Source: Cohnella zeiphila (lineage in GTDB: Bacteria; Bacillota; Bacilli; Paenibacillales; Paenibacillaceae). From it: 64,000 nucleotides of DNA. The position numbers were made by a program, and so were the translations under genes. The stretch lies in contig NZ_JACJVO010000020.1 in assembly GCF_014212055.1 (NCBI RefSeq), forward strand, positions 62,001-126,000. Direction: 5' to 3'. Shown piece by piece: positions 34,655 through 43,173 of the stretch (its first letter is position 1; each line of letters begins with the position of its first letter). The notes under the pieces were generated by a model that had not been told where the DNA came from, ran no database searches, and was given only the letters and a program-made list of their open reading frames with translations.

Positions 34655-34677
34655 TGACCGAATGAGGAAAATGGTCA
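34655..34677. promoter_or_regulatory. TetR operator site 2 (TGACC-N13-GGTCA)
   Basis: TGACC at 34655 and GGTCA at 34673, spacer 13 bp, directly upstream of the YhgE-like gene and inside its probable promoter (TTGAAA at 34647). Confidence 0.65.
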
Positions 34678-34707
34678 TTTCGTATTTGTCGAGGAGAGTG
34701 GAGAGTC

Positions 34708-36846
34708 ATGAGAGGCAATCGGGCGCAAGGGGACGGAGTCGTCCGCGGCGAATTCCGCAGGCTGACCGGCAGCAGGATGGCGATGCTGTCGATGGTCGGC
34801 CTGATGGTCATTCCGCTGCTGTACAGCGGCATGCTGATCGGAGCGTTCTGGGATCCGTACGGCAAGCTGGACCGGCTTCCGGTCGCCGTCGTGAACGAAG
34901 ACGCCGGTGCGTCGATGGAGGGGCGCGAGCTGCACGTCGGCAGCGATCTGGTCGATCAGCTGAAGAACGGTTCGGACTTCAAATGGTCGTTTACGGACGA
35001 GAAGGAAGCGATGGACGGGCTGAAGGACCACCGCTATTCGATGGCGTTCGTCATTCCGGCGAATTTCTCGAAGCAGGCGACGACGCTGCGGGACGAAGAT
35101 CCGCAGCCGGCGCAAATCGAATATTACGTGGACGACGGCTACAATTACTTATCCTCGCGGATCGGGGCGGACGCGGCGGAGTCGCTGCGGACCGAAGTGG
35201 GCCGCGAGGTGACGAAGGCGTACGCTTCGGCGGTATTCTCTTCCGTCGGCGAGGCGGCCGAAGGCTTCAAGGACGCGGCCGGCGGCGCGAGCAAGCTGGC
35301 GGACGGCGCCAAGGAAGCCGAAGCGGGGGCGCAGCGGCTTCACGACAATCTCGCCAAGCTGTCCGGCGGCGCGCTGGAGCTGAAGCAGGGCCTCGGCAAG
35401 CTGACGGACGGCGCGGCGAAGGTGGCGAGCGGCGCGAACGCGGTAGCCGGCGGCGGAGCGACGCTGTCGGCCGGGCTGGGGCAGTTGACGGCGGGAAGCG
35501 TCCAGCTTCAGAGCGGCGTCGCCCAGGCGGCGGACGCGTCCGGGCAGTTGAAGGCCGGCGCGGACAGCCTGGCTGCCGGCGGGCGGAAGCTGGCCGACGC
35601 GGCGGACGCGGCGAAGGCCGGCAGCGAGAGCGTGGCCGACGGCGCGGATCAACTCGCCGCCGGGCTGCGCCAGTATGCCGAGGCGCACGGCGGCCTGGCG
35701 GACGACGCCGCGTTCCGGCAGCTGCTGGCGGCCGCGGATTCGGTCGCGGCGGGAGCCGGGCAGCTGCGGCAGGGCGCCGGAACGCTGGCGGACAGCGCGG
35801 ATCAGCTCGCCGCGGGGCAAAGCCGGCTGGCTCAAAGCGCGGCGGACTGGCAGGCAGGCGCGGCGAAGCTGAAGCAGGGTGCCGACGCTTTGGCCGGCAA
35901 GCTGAAGGAGGCGGCCGGCGGGGCGGACGCGCTGGCGGACGGCGCGCGGCAAGTGGCGGACGGAGCGAAGTCGCTGCAGACCGGGCTCGGAGACGCGAGC
36001 GGCGGGCTGCAGACGGTCGCCGAGGGCTCGAAGGAATTGACCGACGGCTCGCAGTCGCTGGCCGGGGGCGTGTCCGGGCTGCTGAGCGGCTCGGAGGAGC
36101 TGGCCGGCAAGCTCGGAGACGCGTCGCAGCAAGCTTCGGAGCTGCAAGGAACCGACAAGCAGGCCGGCATGTTCGCCGACCCGGTGTCCGTCTCCGAGCA
36201 CAAGCTGGCGAACGTGCCGAACTACGGCACGGGCATGACGCCGTACTTCCTCTCGCTCGGCCTGTACGTGGGCGTGCTCATGTCGACCGTCATTCTCCCG
36301 CTGCGCGACGCGGCGGGAACGGTCCGCGGCGGCTTCCGGTGGTACTTGTCCAAGCTGCTGCTGTTCGCGCCGATCGTCCTGCTGCAAACGGTGCTTGCGG
36401 ATACGGTGCTGATCGCGGGACTGGGACTGCAGGTGCCGAACGTTCCGCTGTTCTACGCCGTCAGCGCCGCGATCGGGCTGACGTTCATGACCATCGTGCA
36501 GTTTCTGTCCACGCTGGCGGATACGATCGGACGCTTCGTCGCCGTCGTGCTGCTGACGCTCCAACTGGCCTCCAGCGCCGGCACCTATCCGGCGGAGCTG
36601 CTCCCGACTTGGCTTCAGCGGATCGGCGAATGGATGCCGATGACGCACGCGATCCGCGCCGTGCGCTACACGCTGACCGGCGGCGAAGCTTCGAGCGTCG
36701 GGCATGAGCTGCTTCTGCTGGCGGCGTACGCCGCGCCGTTCGTCGCGCTGACGCTGCTCCTGTTCCGGGCGCGGAGCCGCCGGGCCGACCGCTTCCGCCC
36801 GCACGATCCGGGAACGCGCGGAGAGAGCTTGGCGGCGAACGCGTAA
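34708..36846 (+). CDS. YhgE/Pip family membrane protein (ABC-2 type)
   Basis: 712 aa. One membrane segment near the N-terminus (residues ~18-42: MAMLSMVGLMVIPLLYSGML), a long extracellular region of which ~160-490 is Ala/Gly-rich repeats (LADGA, LAAGQ, LSGG at about 7-11-residue spacing, likely coiled coil), then five to six membrane segments forming an ABC-2-type domain. Family members are linked to export, phage infection (Pip) or type VII secretion, but a general function is not settled. ATG 34708 follows GAGGAGAGTGGAG. Probably controlled by the adjacent TetR protein. Confidence 0.9.
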   Translation: MRGNRAQGDGVVRGEFRRLTGSRMAMLSMVGLMVIPLLYSGMLIGAFWDPYGKLDRLPVAVVNEDAGASMEGRELHVGSDLVDQLKNGSDFKWSFTDEKEAMDGLKDHRYSMAFVIPANFSKQATTLRDEDPQPAQIEYYVDDGYNYLSSRIGADAAESLRTEVGREVTKAYASAVFSSVGEAAEGFKDAAGGASKLADGAKEAEAGAQRLHDNLAKLSGGALELKQGLGKLTDGAAKVASGANAVAGGGATLSAGLGQLTAGSVQLQSGVAQAADASGQLKAGADSLAAGGRKLADAADAAKAGSESVADGADQLAAGLRQYAEAHGGLADDAAFRQLLAAADSVAAGAGQLRQGAGTLADSADQLAAGQSRLAQSAADWQAGAAKLKQGADALAGKLKEAAGGADALADGARQVADGAKSLQTGLGDASGGLQTVAEGSKELTDGSQSLAGGVSGLLSGSEELAGKLGDASQQASELQGTDKQAGMFADPVSVSEHKLANVPNYGTGMTPYFLSLGLYVGVLMSTVILPLRDAAGTVRGGFRWYLSKLLLFAPIVLLQTVLADTVLIAGLGLQVPNVPLFYAVSAAIGLTFMTIVQFLSTLADTIGRFVAVVLLTLQLASSAGTYPAELLPTWLQRIGEWMPMTHAIRAVRYTLTGGEASSVGHELLLLAAYAAPFVALTLLLFRARSRRADRFRPHDPGTRGESLAANA

Positions 36847-36876
36847 CGACAAGCGAACACATCGCCGGCCTTTTTT
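36831..36876 (+). terminator. Possible terminator overlapping the yhgE stop codon
   Basis: GGCGGCGA (36831-36838) pairs imperfectly with TCGCCGGCC (36862-36870), followed by TTTTTT. The loop is long. Confidence 0.4.
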
Positions 36877-36941
36877 GGCATTGGCGCATTCCGCCGACAA
36901 GTAAGCTTGTCATCGATCGATCGTCTGTCCGAGGTTCAAAA

Positions 36942-37119
36942 CCTGCAAATCTGCAGGTATTTGCTCTTAAGACGAACGCCGAATGCACGAAGCCTGCAAA
37001 AGTGCAGTTTTTTGGCGGCGATCGGCGGATCGGAGCGGGGAAGCGGGAGAAAACCTGCACAAATGCAGGCATTTGATAAAAAAGCGGCAAAATCGCTTCG
37101 AATTCCTGCACATTTGCAG
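36942..37119. repeat. CTGCA element copy 2 (178 bp)
   Basis: CTGCA-N4-TGCAG palindromes start at 36943, 36994, 37055 and 37106, spacing 51-61-51, exactly as in copy 1. The loop bases differ (AATC, AAAG, CAAA, CATT) while the arms are kept. It lies in the gap after the yhgE gene. Confidence 0.9.
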
Positions 37120-37155
37120 TTTTTGCCCTGCCGGCGGTGACGATATCGGCCGGGG

Positions 37156-37317
37156 CTAGCCGGAAGCCGTCTTGCCGCTCCGCCTTCGCTCCCTCGTCGC
37201 CCCCGCAGCCTAGCCGGAAGCCGTCTCGCCGCCCCGCCTTCGCTCCCTCGTCGCCCTCGCAGCCTAGCCGGAAGCCGTCTTGCCGTCCCGCCTTCGCCTT
37301 CTCATCGCCCCCGGGCC
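37156..37317. repeat. 54-bp tandem repeat array (3 units)
   Basis: Units begin CTAGCCGGAAGCCGTCT at 37156, 37210 and 37264, exactly 54 bp apart, the third being more diverged. As in the first locus, the array follows a CTGCA element closely (37 bp here, 75 bp there). The unit sequence is different from the first array, though both are pyrimidine-rich on this strand. Confidence 0.88.
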
Positions 37318-37379
37318 CGCCAGCCCGGCCAACGCCGTAAAAAATTCTACCCTTCACCCGGTTTTTTTCACCTGCCCAA

Positions 37380-37393
37380 AGAAAACGTTCTCT
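37380..37393. promoter_or_regulatory. cre-like or LacI-family operator
   Basis: AGAAAACGTTCTCT matches the CcpA cre consensus at 12 of 14 positions and is nearly palindromic around AACGTT. It is 51 bp upstream of the importer operon, next to a possible -10 (TATAGT at 37396). Confidence 0.5.
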
Positions 37394-37443
37394 TTTATAG
37401 TTAGGGCTACCGGGCAAGCAACCGGCCGAGAGGGGAGAGATTT

Positions 37444-38337
37444 ATGGCTCAAAGAGGGAGGAATGTAGCGGGATACGTGTTCATATCCCCCTGGCTGATC
37501 GGCTTTCTTCTGCTGACGCTGTGGCCGATCGCCCAATCGTTCTATCTGTCGTTCACCGACTATTCGATGCTGGCGGATCCGGTATGGACGGGACTCGCCA
37601 ACTACCGGCATATGTTCGGCGACGACGACTCGTTCACCAAGTCGCTCAAAGTCACGTTTACGTTCGTGCTGTTCTCCGTGCCGCTCAAGCTCTTTTTCTC
37701 GCTCATGGTCGCCATGCTGCTCGCCAAAAATCTGCGCGGGATGAACGTTTACCGGACGCTGATTTACTTTCCGTCCCTGATCGGCGGCAGCATCGCCGTC
37801 TCCGTGCTCTGGCGGAACATGTTCGGGGCCGACGGCTACATCAACGCGATTCTGGCCTGGTTCGGCATCGCCGGCAAGGGCTGGATTTCGAGCCCGGATA
37901 CGGCGCTCGGCACGCTGATTCTGCTGAACACGTGGCAGTTCGGCTCGACGATGGTCATCTTCCTGGCCGGTCTGAAGCAAGTCCCGCAGGAGCTGTACGA
38001 GGCGGCGGCGGTGGACGGGGCCGGGAGCTTCCGCAGGTTTTTCCGCATCACGCTGCCGATGCTGTCGCCCGTCATGTTCTTTAACCTGGTGCTCGGCATC
38101 ATCAACTCGTTCCAGATGTTTACCGCCGCCTTCGTCATTACGAAAGGGGGGCCGGTGCAGTCCACTTACGTCTATGCGATGTTCCTCTACGAAAAGGCGT
38201 TCAAGCACTTCCAGATGGGTTATGCTTCCGCGCTGGCCTGGGTTCTGCTGGCGATCGTGGCGGCCTTGACGGCCATTAACTTCCTTGTGTCGCGCTACTG
38301 GGTGTTCTATGAGGCGGAAGGAGGGAGAGAGGGATGA
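37444..38337 (+). CDS. Sugar ABC transporter permease, MalF-type (CUT1)
   Basis: 297 aa, six membrane segments (first at ~13-35), EAA loop at LYEAAAVDGAGSFRRFFRITLPML near residue 195. ATG 37444 follows GAGGGGAGAG. It leads an operon of permease, permease and solute-binding protein, with uxuA and a second solute-binding protein plus sensor pair further on. A cre-like site in front suggests carbon catabolite control. Confidence 0.9.
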   Translation: MAQRGRNVAGYVFISPWLIGFLLLTLWPIAQSFYLSFTDYSMLADPVWTGLANYRHMFGDDDSFTKSLKVTFTFVLFSVPLKLFFSLMVAMLLAKNLRGMNVYRTLIYFPSLIGGSIAVSVLWRNMFGADGYINAILAWFGIAGKGWISSPDTALGTLILLNTWQFGSTMVIFLAGLKQVPQELYEAAAVDGAGSFRRFFRITLPMLSPVMFFNLVLGIINSFQMFTAAFVITKGGPVQSTYVYAMFLYEKAFKHFQMGYASALAWVLLAIVAALTAINFLVSRYWVFYEAEGGREG

Positions 38338-39164
38338 CGGTACGCCGATCGAAATGGGTCGTCCACCTGGTTCTGATCGTCTTCTCGCTCCTCATGATTT
38401 ATCCGGTCATCTGGTGGCTGGGCGCTTCGCTCAAGCCGCTGGACGAGATGAGGCTGCCCGCGATTTGGCCGTCGAAGCCGATGTGGAGCAACTACTCGGA
38501 CGGATGGCATTTCTCGGACCAGTATTCGTTCGCCCACTTTTTCTCCAATACGCTGTTGATGGAAGTCGGAAACGTGTTCGGCAGCGTTCTGACGGCCGCG
38601 CTCGTCGCCTACGGCTTCGCCCGGCTGAACTTCAAGCTGCGGGGAATGTGGTTCGGGATCCTGCTGCTCACGATGATGCTGCCGACGCAGGTGACGATCA
38701 TTCCGCAGTATATTCTGTACAATTCCGTCGGCCTGGTGAACAGCTACGTGCCTTTGGTGCTTCCTCATTTTTTCGGCGGCGGCGCCTTCTTCATCTTCCT
38801 GATCGTGCAGTTCATCCGCGGCATCCCTCGCGACCTGGACGAGGCGGCGACGATCGACGGCGCTTCGGTGTACGGAATCTTTTGGCGGGTCGTGCTGCCG
38901 CTGGTCAAGCCGGCGCTCGTCACGGTCGCGATCTTCACCTTCATCTGGAGCTGGGACGATTTTTTCGCGCAAATCCTGTATCTCAGCTCCGTGGAAAAGT
39001 TCACCGTGGCGCTGGCGCTCCGCATGTTTATCGACCAGTTCGAGATCCAGTGGGGGCAGCTGCTCGCGATGTCGCTGTTGTCCGTCGTCCCTTCCGCTTT
39101 GATGTTTTTCTTCGCGCAGAAGCATTTCGTCTCGGGAATCGCCACGACCGGCTTGAAAGGTTAG
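38334..39164 (+). CDS. Sugar ABC transporter permease, MalG-type (CUT1)
   Basis: 276 aa with six hydrophobic segments and the EAA loop LDEAATIDGASVYGIFWRVVLPLVKP (~residue 170). It starts within the stop of the previous gene (ATGA overlap at 38334), which indicates translational coupling and an equimolar permease pair. It forms the inner-membrane channel for the sugar delivered by the binding protein at 39208. Confidence 0.91.
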   Translation: MTVRRSKWVVHLVLIVFSLLMIYPVIWWLGASLKPLDEMRLPAIWPSKPMWSNYSDGWHFSDQYSFAHFFSNTLLMEVGNVFGSVLTAALVAYGFARLNFKLRGMWFGILLLTMMLPTQVTIIPQYILYNSVGLVNSYVPLVLPHFFGGGAFFIFLIVQFIRGIPRDLDEAATIDGASVYGIFWRVVLPLVKPALVTVAIFTFIWSWDDFFAQILYLSSVEKFTVALALRMFIDQFEIQWGQLLAMSLLSVVPSALMFFFAQKHFVSGIATTGLKG

Positions 39165-39207
39165 CTTGATCTCAAACGATCGAAATGACGAGAGGAGAAG
39201 AAAAGAC

Positions 39208-40587
39208 ATGATGATGCGAAAAGGCTCCAAGTTTTGGGCGCTGCTCGCCTTCGCCGCGCTGTTGACGCTGGCGGGATGCGGCGGAAGCGGCGGGAATGGC
39301 GGCAACGGAGGCAACGCAGGAAGCGGAAACGCGTCGCCCTCCGCCTCGCCGTCCGGCGGCAGTTCGGAAGCGCCGAGCAGCGGGGACGGGAAAGCGCCCG
39401 CGGCTTCCGTCAAGCTCGGCATCATGTGGTGGGGGGCGGACGACCGCCATGAAGCGACGCTCAAAGCGCTCGACCTTTACTCCAAGCAGCATCCGGGCAC
39501 GACGTTCGCGCCGGATTACATGGCCTGGGACGGCTACTGGCAGAAGCTTCCCGCCCTCGCGGCGTCCAAGACGGTGCCCGACATTCTTCAGATGGACGCG
39601 GCCTATATTCAGGATTACGTTGCCAAAGGCGTATTGGAGGACCTGTCCGATCTCGACTTGGGGGGCATCGTGGATCCGGCGGTGATCGACAACCTGAAGA
39701 TCGACGGCAAGCTGTACGGCATTCCGCTCAGCCAGAACGCGCAGGGTATCGCCTTCAACAAACCCGCGTTGGAAGCGGCCGGCATCTCGCTGCCGCAGAA
39801 AAACTGGACGTGGGACGACTACTTCGCGTTCGCCCGGGAAGCGAGACAGAAGCTGCCGAAGGGCAAATACGGCATCGGCGATGCGAGCAGCGCATGGGAC
39901 TGGTACAACTGGTATCAGACCGGCAACGGCGGCAAGCCGCTCATGGGCGACAACGGCAAGACGTTCACGCTGGATAAGGATCTGTTCGTCAAGTACCAGC
40001 AGACTTTCGCGGATTTGCGCAAGGAACAAGCCGTGCCTCCGCCCGACAAGTCGCTCTCGTTCGTCGAGAACGATCCGAGCGCCGACCCGATGGCCAGCGG
40101 CGTCGTGATGACCCGCGGCGCGACGACCGGGTCCGTCGCCGCCCTGTACACGCTGATGCCCGACCAGGTGGACGTCGTCGGCATTCCGACCGGCCCGGCC
40201 GGAGGCGGATGGGCGCAGTCGACGATCTTCCTCAGCGTCAGCGCCAATTCTCAGCATAAGGAGGAAGCCAAGGCGTTCCTAAAATGGTTCATCACCGATC
40301 CGGATGCCGGCCAGACGCTCAAGATGACGCGAGGCATTCCGATCAATCCGGACATTTTCAAGCAGCTGGAGCCGACGATGGAGCCGAAGGACCTGATCGG
40401 CAAAAAAATCTACGACATGTCCGTGGAGAAGGCGCTGCCGTTCTACTCGATCGCGCAAGGCTTCACGGAGTGGGTCGATACGTACAAGTCGACGATGGAA
40501 GGGGTCATGTTCGGCCAAACGTCGATCGAGGACGCATACGACAAGCTCAATAAGCTCGGACAGCAAATCGCGGCGAAAAACGCGTAA
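39208..40587 (+). CDS. ABC transporter extracellular solute-binding lipoprotein (family 1)
   Basis: 459 aa. Signal peptide, lipobox TLAGC, then a long Gly/Asn/Ser linker. The mature fold is a family-1 sugar-binding protein (LGIMWWGADDRHEATLKALDLYSKQHPGTTF). ATG 39208 was chosen because AGAGGAGAAG precedes it; the frame is open from 39166. It follows the two permeases, an order different from the importer at 3364. The mannonate dehydratase gene downstream hints that hexuronates or uronate-containing oligosaccharides are the cargo. Confidence 0.9.
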   Translation: MMMRKGSKFWALLAFAALLTLAGCGGSGGNGGNGGNAGSGNASPSASPSGGSSEAPSSGDGKAPAASVKLGIMWWGADDRHEATLKALDLYSKQHPGTTFAPDYMAWDGYWQKLPALAASKTVPDILQMDAAYIQDYVAKGVLEDLSDLDLGGIVDPAVIDNLKIDGKLYGIPLSQNAQGIAFNKPALEAAGISLPQKNWTWDDYFAFAREARQKLPKGKYGIGDASSAWDWYNWYQTGNGGKPLMGDNGKTFTLDKDLFVKYQQTFADLRKEQAVPPPDKSLSFVENDPSADPMASGVVMTRGATTGSVAALYTLMPDQVDVVGIPTGPAGGGWAQSTIFLSVSANSQHKEEAKAFLKWFITDPDAGQTLKMTRGIPINPDIFKQLEPTMEPKDLIGKKIYDMSVEKALPFYSIAQGFTEWVDTYKSTMEGVMFGQTSIEDAYDKLNKLGQQIAAKNA

Positions 40588-40786
40588 GGCATTCGAGGGT
40601 TTGCTGCCGGAGCGGTTCGTTCTGGCAGCTTTCGTTCTTCGCTCGGCCGGAGCCCATTTGTACTGCTCGGGGACACAGCGGCACACGAAGCCGCAATCGG
40701 CCCTGGCGAGCCCGCCGCCCGGAGGGCGTAGCGGCACCATGATATCGGCGCGAAACCGTTCGCGCATCTAAAAAGGAGGAATTCGA

Positions 40787-41782
40787 ATGCTGCTGGCCGA
40801 ATTTTTTCCGTCAAAGCCTACGCGGTTGTGGCACTTGGCCCGGCAAATGGGAATCGCCCACGCGGTCGGCCCGCTCGCCTGGGAGGAGAAAGCCGGCAAG
40901 GCGTGGGACTTCGTTCCGCTGCTTCAGATGAAGCAGCGGTTCGAGAACTTCGGTCTCTCGCTGCAGGTCATCGAATCGATGCCGCCAAGCAACCGCATCA
41001 AGCTGGGGACGGAAGGGCGGGACGAAGAGATCGATGCGTTCAAAAGTCTGATCGTAAATATGGGCGCGGCCGGAATCCCGGTGCTGTGCTACAACTTCAT
41101 GGCCGAGTTCGGCTGGTTCCGCACCTCGACCTCGATTCGAACGCGCGGAGGGGCGCTCGTATCCGGCTACGATCACGCGCTCATGATGGATGCGCCGCTC
41201 ACCGATGCCGGCATCGTCCCGGAGGATCGGCTGTGGACCAATCTGGAATATTTTCTGAAGCAGATCGTTCCGGTCGCGGAGAAAGCCCGCGTCAAGCTGG
41301 CGCTCCATCCCGACGATCCCCCGATCTCGCCGATCCGGGGCGTCTCGCGGATCCTTCGCAACGCCGATGCTCTGCAGCGGGCGATCGACCTGGTGCCCAG
41401 CGAATATAACGGCGTCACCTTGTGCCAGGGCACGCTGTCGACGGCGGGAGACGACATCCCTGCCGCCATCCGCCGGTTCGCCGGGCAGGGCAAGCTGTTT
41501 TTCGTCCATTTTCGCGATGTGCGCGGGACGCCGGACCGATTCGAGGAGACGTTCCACGACGACGGCCAGACGGACATGTGGGAGGCCATGAAGACCTATC
41601 GCGAAGTCGGTTTCGAAGGACCGGCGCGGCCGGACCACGTGCCGACGATGGAAGGGGAGAGCAACGAGAACCCCGGCTACGAGCTGCTGGGCCGTCTGTT
41701 CGGCGTCGGCTATATCAAAGGTCTGATGGAAGCCGCGGTACGATCGGCGGATTGTCCCCAACCCGTCCCGCATATAAAATGA
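40787..41782 (+). CDS. uxuA: Mannonate dehydratase
   Basis: 331 aa. Converts D-mannonate to 2-keto-3-deoxygluconate in hexuronate (glucuronate) catabolism, EC 4.2.1.8. UxuA signatures: VIESMPPSNRIKLG, CYNFMAEFGWFRT, LALHPDDPP, TLCQGTLSTAGDDI and FVHFRDVRGT, with metal-ligand His and Cys in these motifs. AAAAAGGAGGAATTCG precedes ATG 40787. Slightly shorter than many homologues. No uxaC, uxuB or kdg genes are in the window, so the pathway must be completed elsewhere. It lies 199 bp after the solute-binding protein and may have its own promoter. Confidence 0.93.
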   Translation: MLLAEFFPSKPTRLWHLARQMGIAHAVGPLAWEEKAGKAWDFVPLLQMKQRFENFGLSLQVIESMPPSNRIKLGTEGRDEEIDAFKSLIVNMGAAGIPVLCYNFMAEFGWFRTSTSIRTRGGALVSGYDHALMMDAPLTDAGIVPEDRLWTNLEYFLKQIVPVAEKARVKLALHPDDPPISPIRGVSRILRNADALQRAIDLVPSEYNGVTLCQGTLSTAGDDIPAAIRRFAGQGKLFFVHFRDVRGTPDRFEETFHDDGQTDMWEAMKTYREVGFEGPARPDHVPTMEGESNENPGYELLGRLFGVGYIKGLMEAAVRSADCPQPVPHIK

Positions 41783-41813
41783 AAATGAACTTTCTCGCGG
41801 GAGGTTCTGGACT

Positions 41814-43148
41814 ATGGCAACGAGGCGTGGAGCGACGATCGTCATCCTCATTCTCATGTCGGGGCTGCTCGCGGCGCTGGCGGCAGGCTGCGGAATCGGG
41901 ACGTACACGCCCCCGCAGCCTGCCGGAGGGCGACAGCAAACCGTTCGCCTGACGCTCCTGCACAATTGGACCGGCCAGGACGCGAAGGCGATCGCGATGA
42001 GACGCATCCTCAACGAATTCCGGACCGCCCATCCCGACGTGCGGCTCGAAGACGTCGGTCTGCCGACCGACGTGCTCAAGGTCCGGCTGCGGACGCTTGC
42101 CGCGGCGGACGAAATGCCGGACCTGTTCGTCATGTGGCCGGGGTCGATGACGACAGATTTCGTAAAGGGGGGCTTGCTGCAGCCGGTAAACGACTTGCTG
42201 GACGGCAAGCCCGAATGGCGGGACCGATTCATCCCGCACGCCTTCGACGGGTTTACCGTGAACGGCGGCATTTACAGCGTTCCGATGAATCTCGCGCCGA
42301 CGTCCATTCTTTACTACAATCAAGAGCTGTTCGATCGATACGGCGTGAAGGTGCCCGAGACCTGGGAGGAGATGCAGACGGCCGTTCGCATCTTCAACGA
42401 GCATCGAATCATCCCGATCGCGCTGGGGAACAAGGCGAACTGGGTCGTGCAGTCTACGATCTTCAGCACCCTGGCCGACCGGGTCACCGGTTCCGACTGG
42501 TTTATGAAAGCGGTTAACCAGAAGGGAGCCCGCTTTACCGACCCTCCGTTCATCGATGCGCTGAAGCTGCTGCAAAATTTCGGCAAGACCGGGGCTTTTC
42601 CCGCCGATTTCAATCTGCTCGACGATTATCAGATGATGCAATTGTTCTTTGACGGAAAAGCGGCGATGTTCTTCAACGGCGGGTGGGCGACTTCCTACAT
42701 CGTCCAGAACATGCCGAAGGAGGCACTCGCGCATACGCACGTCGGAATCATGCCCTCGATCGCGGGCGGCAAGGGCGAAGCCCGCTCCGTCTCCGGCGTC
42801 GTCGGCACGGGGCTGGGCGTAAACAAGAGGCTGGAAGGCGCCGAACGAGAAGCGGCGCTCGACCTGTTCTACGCCCTTTCCGGGCCGGAAGGCCAGAAGG
42901 CGACGCTGGACAGCAGCACGTTGACCAGCTACGACCTGGAGCCCGACCGGACGAAGGCCAATCCGCTGTTTCTCGAACTCTACGATCTGATCGGCAGCGT
43001 CAAGCTCAGCCCCGTATACGACGTCAGCCTCAGCTTGTCCGCGACGGAGGCGATCAACAGCGGGCTTCAGGAAGTTCTGCTCGGCGGCAACGTCTACAAG
43101 ATCGCCCAGCAGCTGCAGGACACCCAAGCGGCAGCCATGAGCAAGTAA
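41814..43148 (+). CDS. Extracellular solute-binding lipoprotein (family 1), beside YesMN
   Basis: 444 aa. Signal peptide with lipobox LAAGC; the mature protein is a family-1 binding protein (LTLLHNWTGQDAKAIAMRRILNEFRTAHPDV...). It starts at ATG 41814 with GGGAGGT upstream, 31 bp after uxuA, and is 25 bp from the kinase gene. No permease follows, so it may share the 37444-39164 permeases or act as a ligand-presenting subunit for the kinase. Which of the two binding proteins serves import is not clear. Confidence 0.87.
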   Translation: MATRRGATIVILILMSGLLAALAAGCGIGTYTPPQPAGGRQQTVRLTLLHNWTGQDAKAIAMRRILNEFRTAHPDVRLEDVGLPTDVLKVRLRTLAAADEMPDLFVMWPGSMTTDFVKGGLLQPVNDLLDGKPEWRDRFIPHAFDGFTVNGGIYSVPMNLAPTSILYYNQELFDRYGVKVPETWEEMQTAVRIFNEHRIIPIALGNKANWVVQSTIFSTLADRVTGSDWFMKAVNQKGARFTDPPFIDALKLLQNFGKTGAFPADFNLLDDYQMMQLFFDGKAAMFFNGGWATSYIVQNMPKEALAHTHVGIMPSIAGGKGEARSVSGVVGTGLGVNKRLEGAEREAALDLFYALSGPEGQKATLDSSTLTSYDLEPDRTKANPLFLELYDLIGSVKLSPVYDVSLSLSATEAINSGLQEVLLGGNVYKIAQQLQDTQAAAMSK

Positions 43149-43173
43149 CGCGCGGCGGAAGGGGGGCGGGCAG

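Noticed and set aside
34675..36900. Several long reverse-strand open frames over the yhgE gene
   Set aside because: They follow the Ala/Gly-rich repeat composition and lack starts or domains.
40588..40786. Possible promoter or riboswitch before uxuA
   Set aside because: Only a weak CTGCC/GGCAG inverted repeat is seen; nothing matches a known regulatory RNA.
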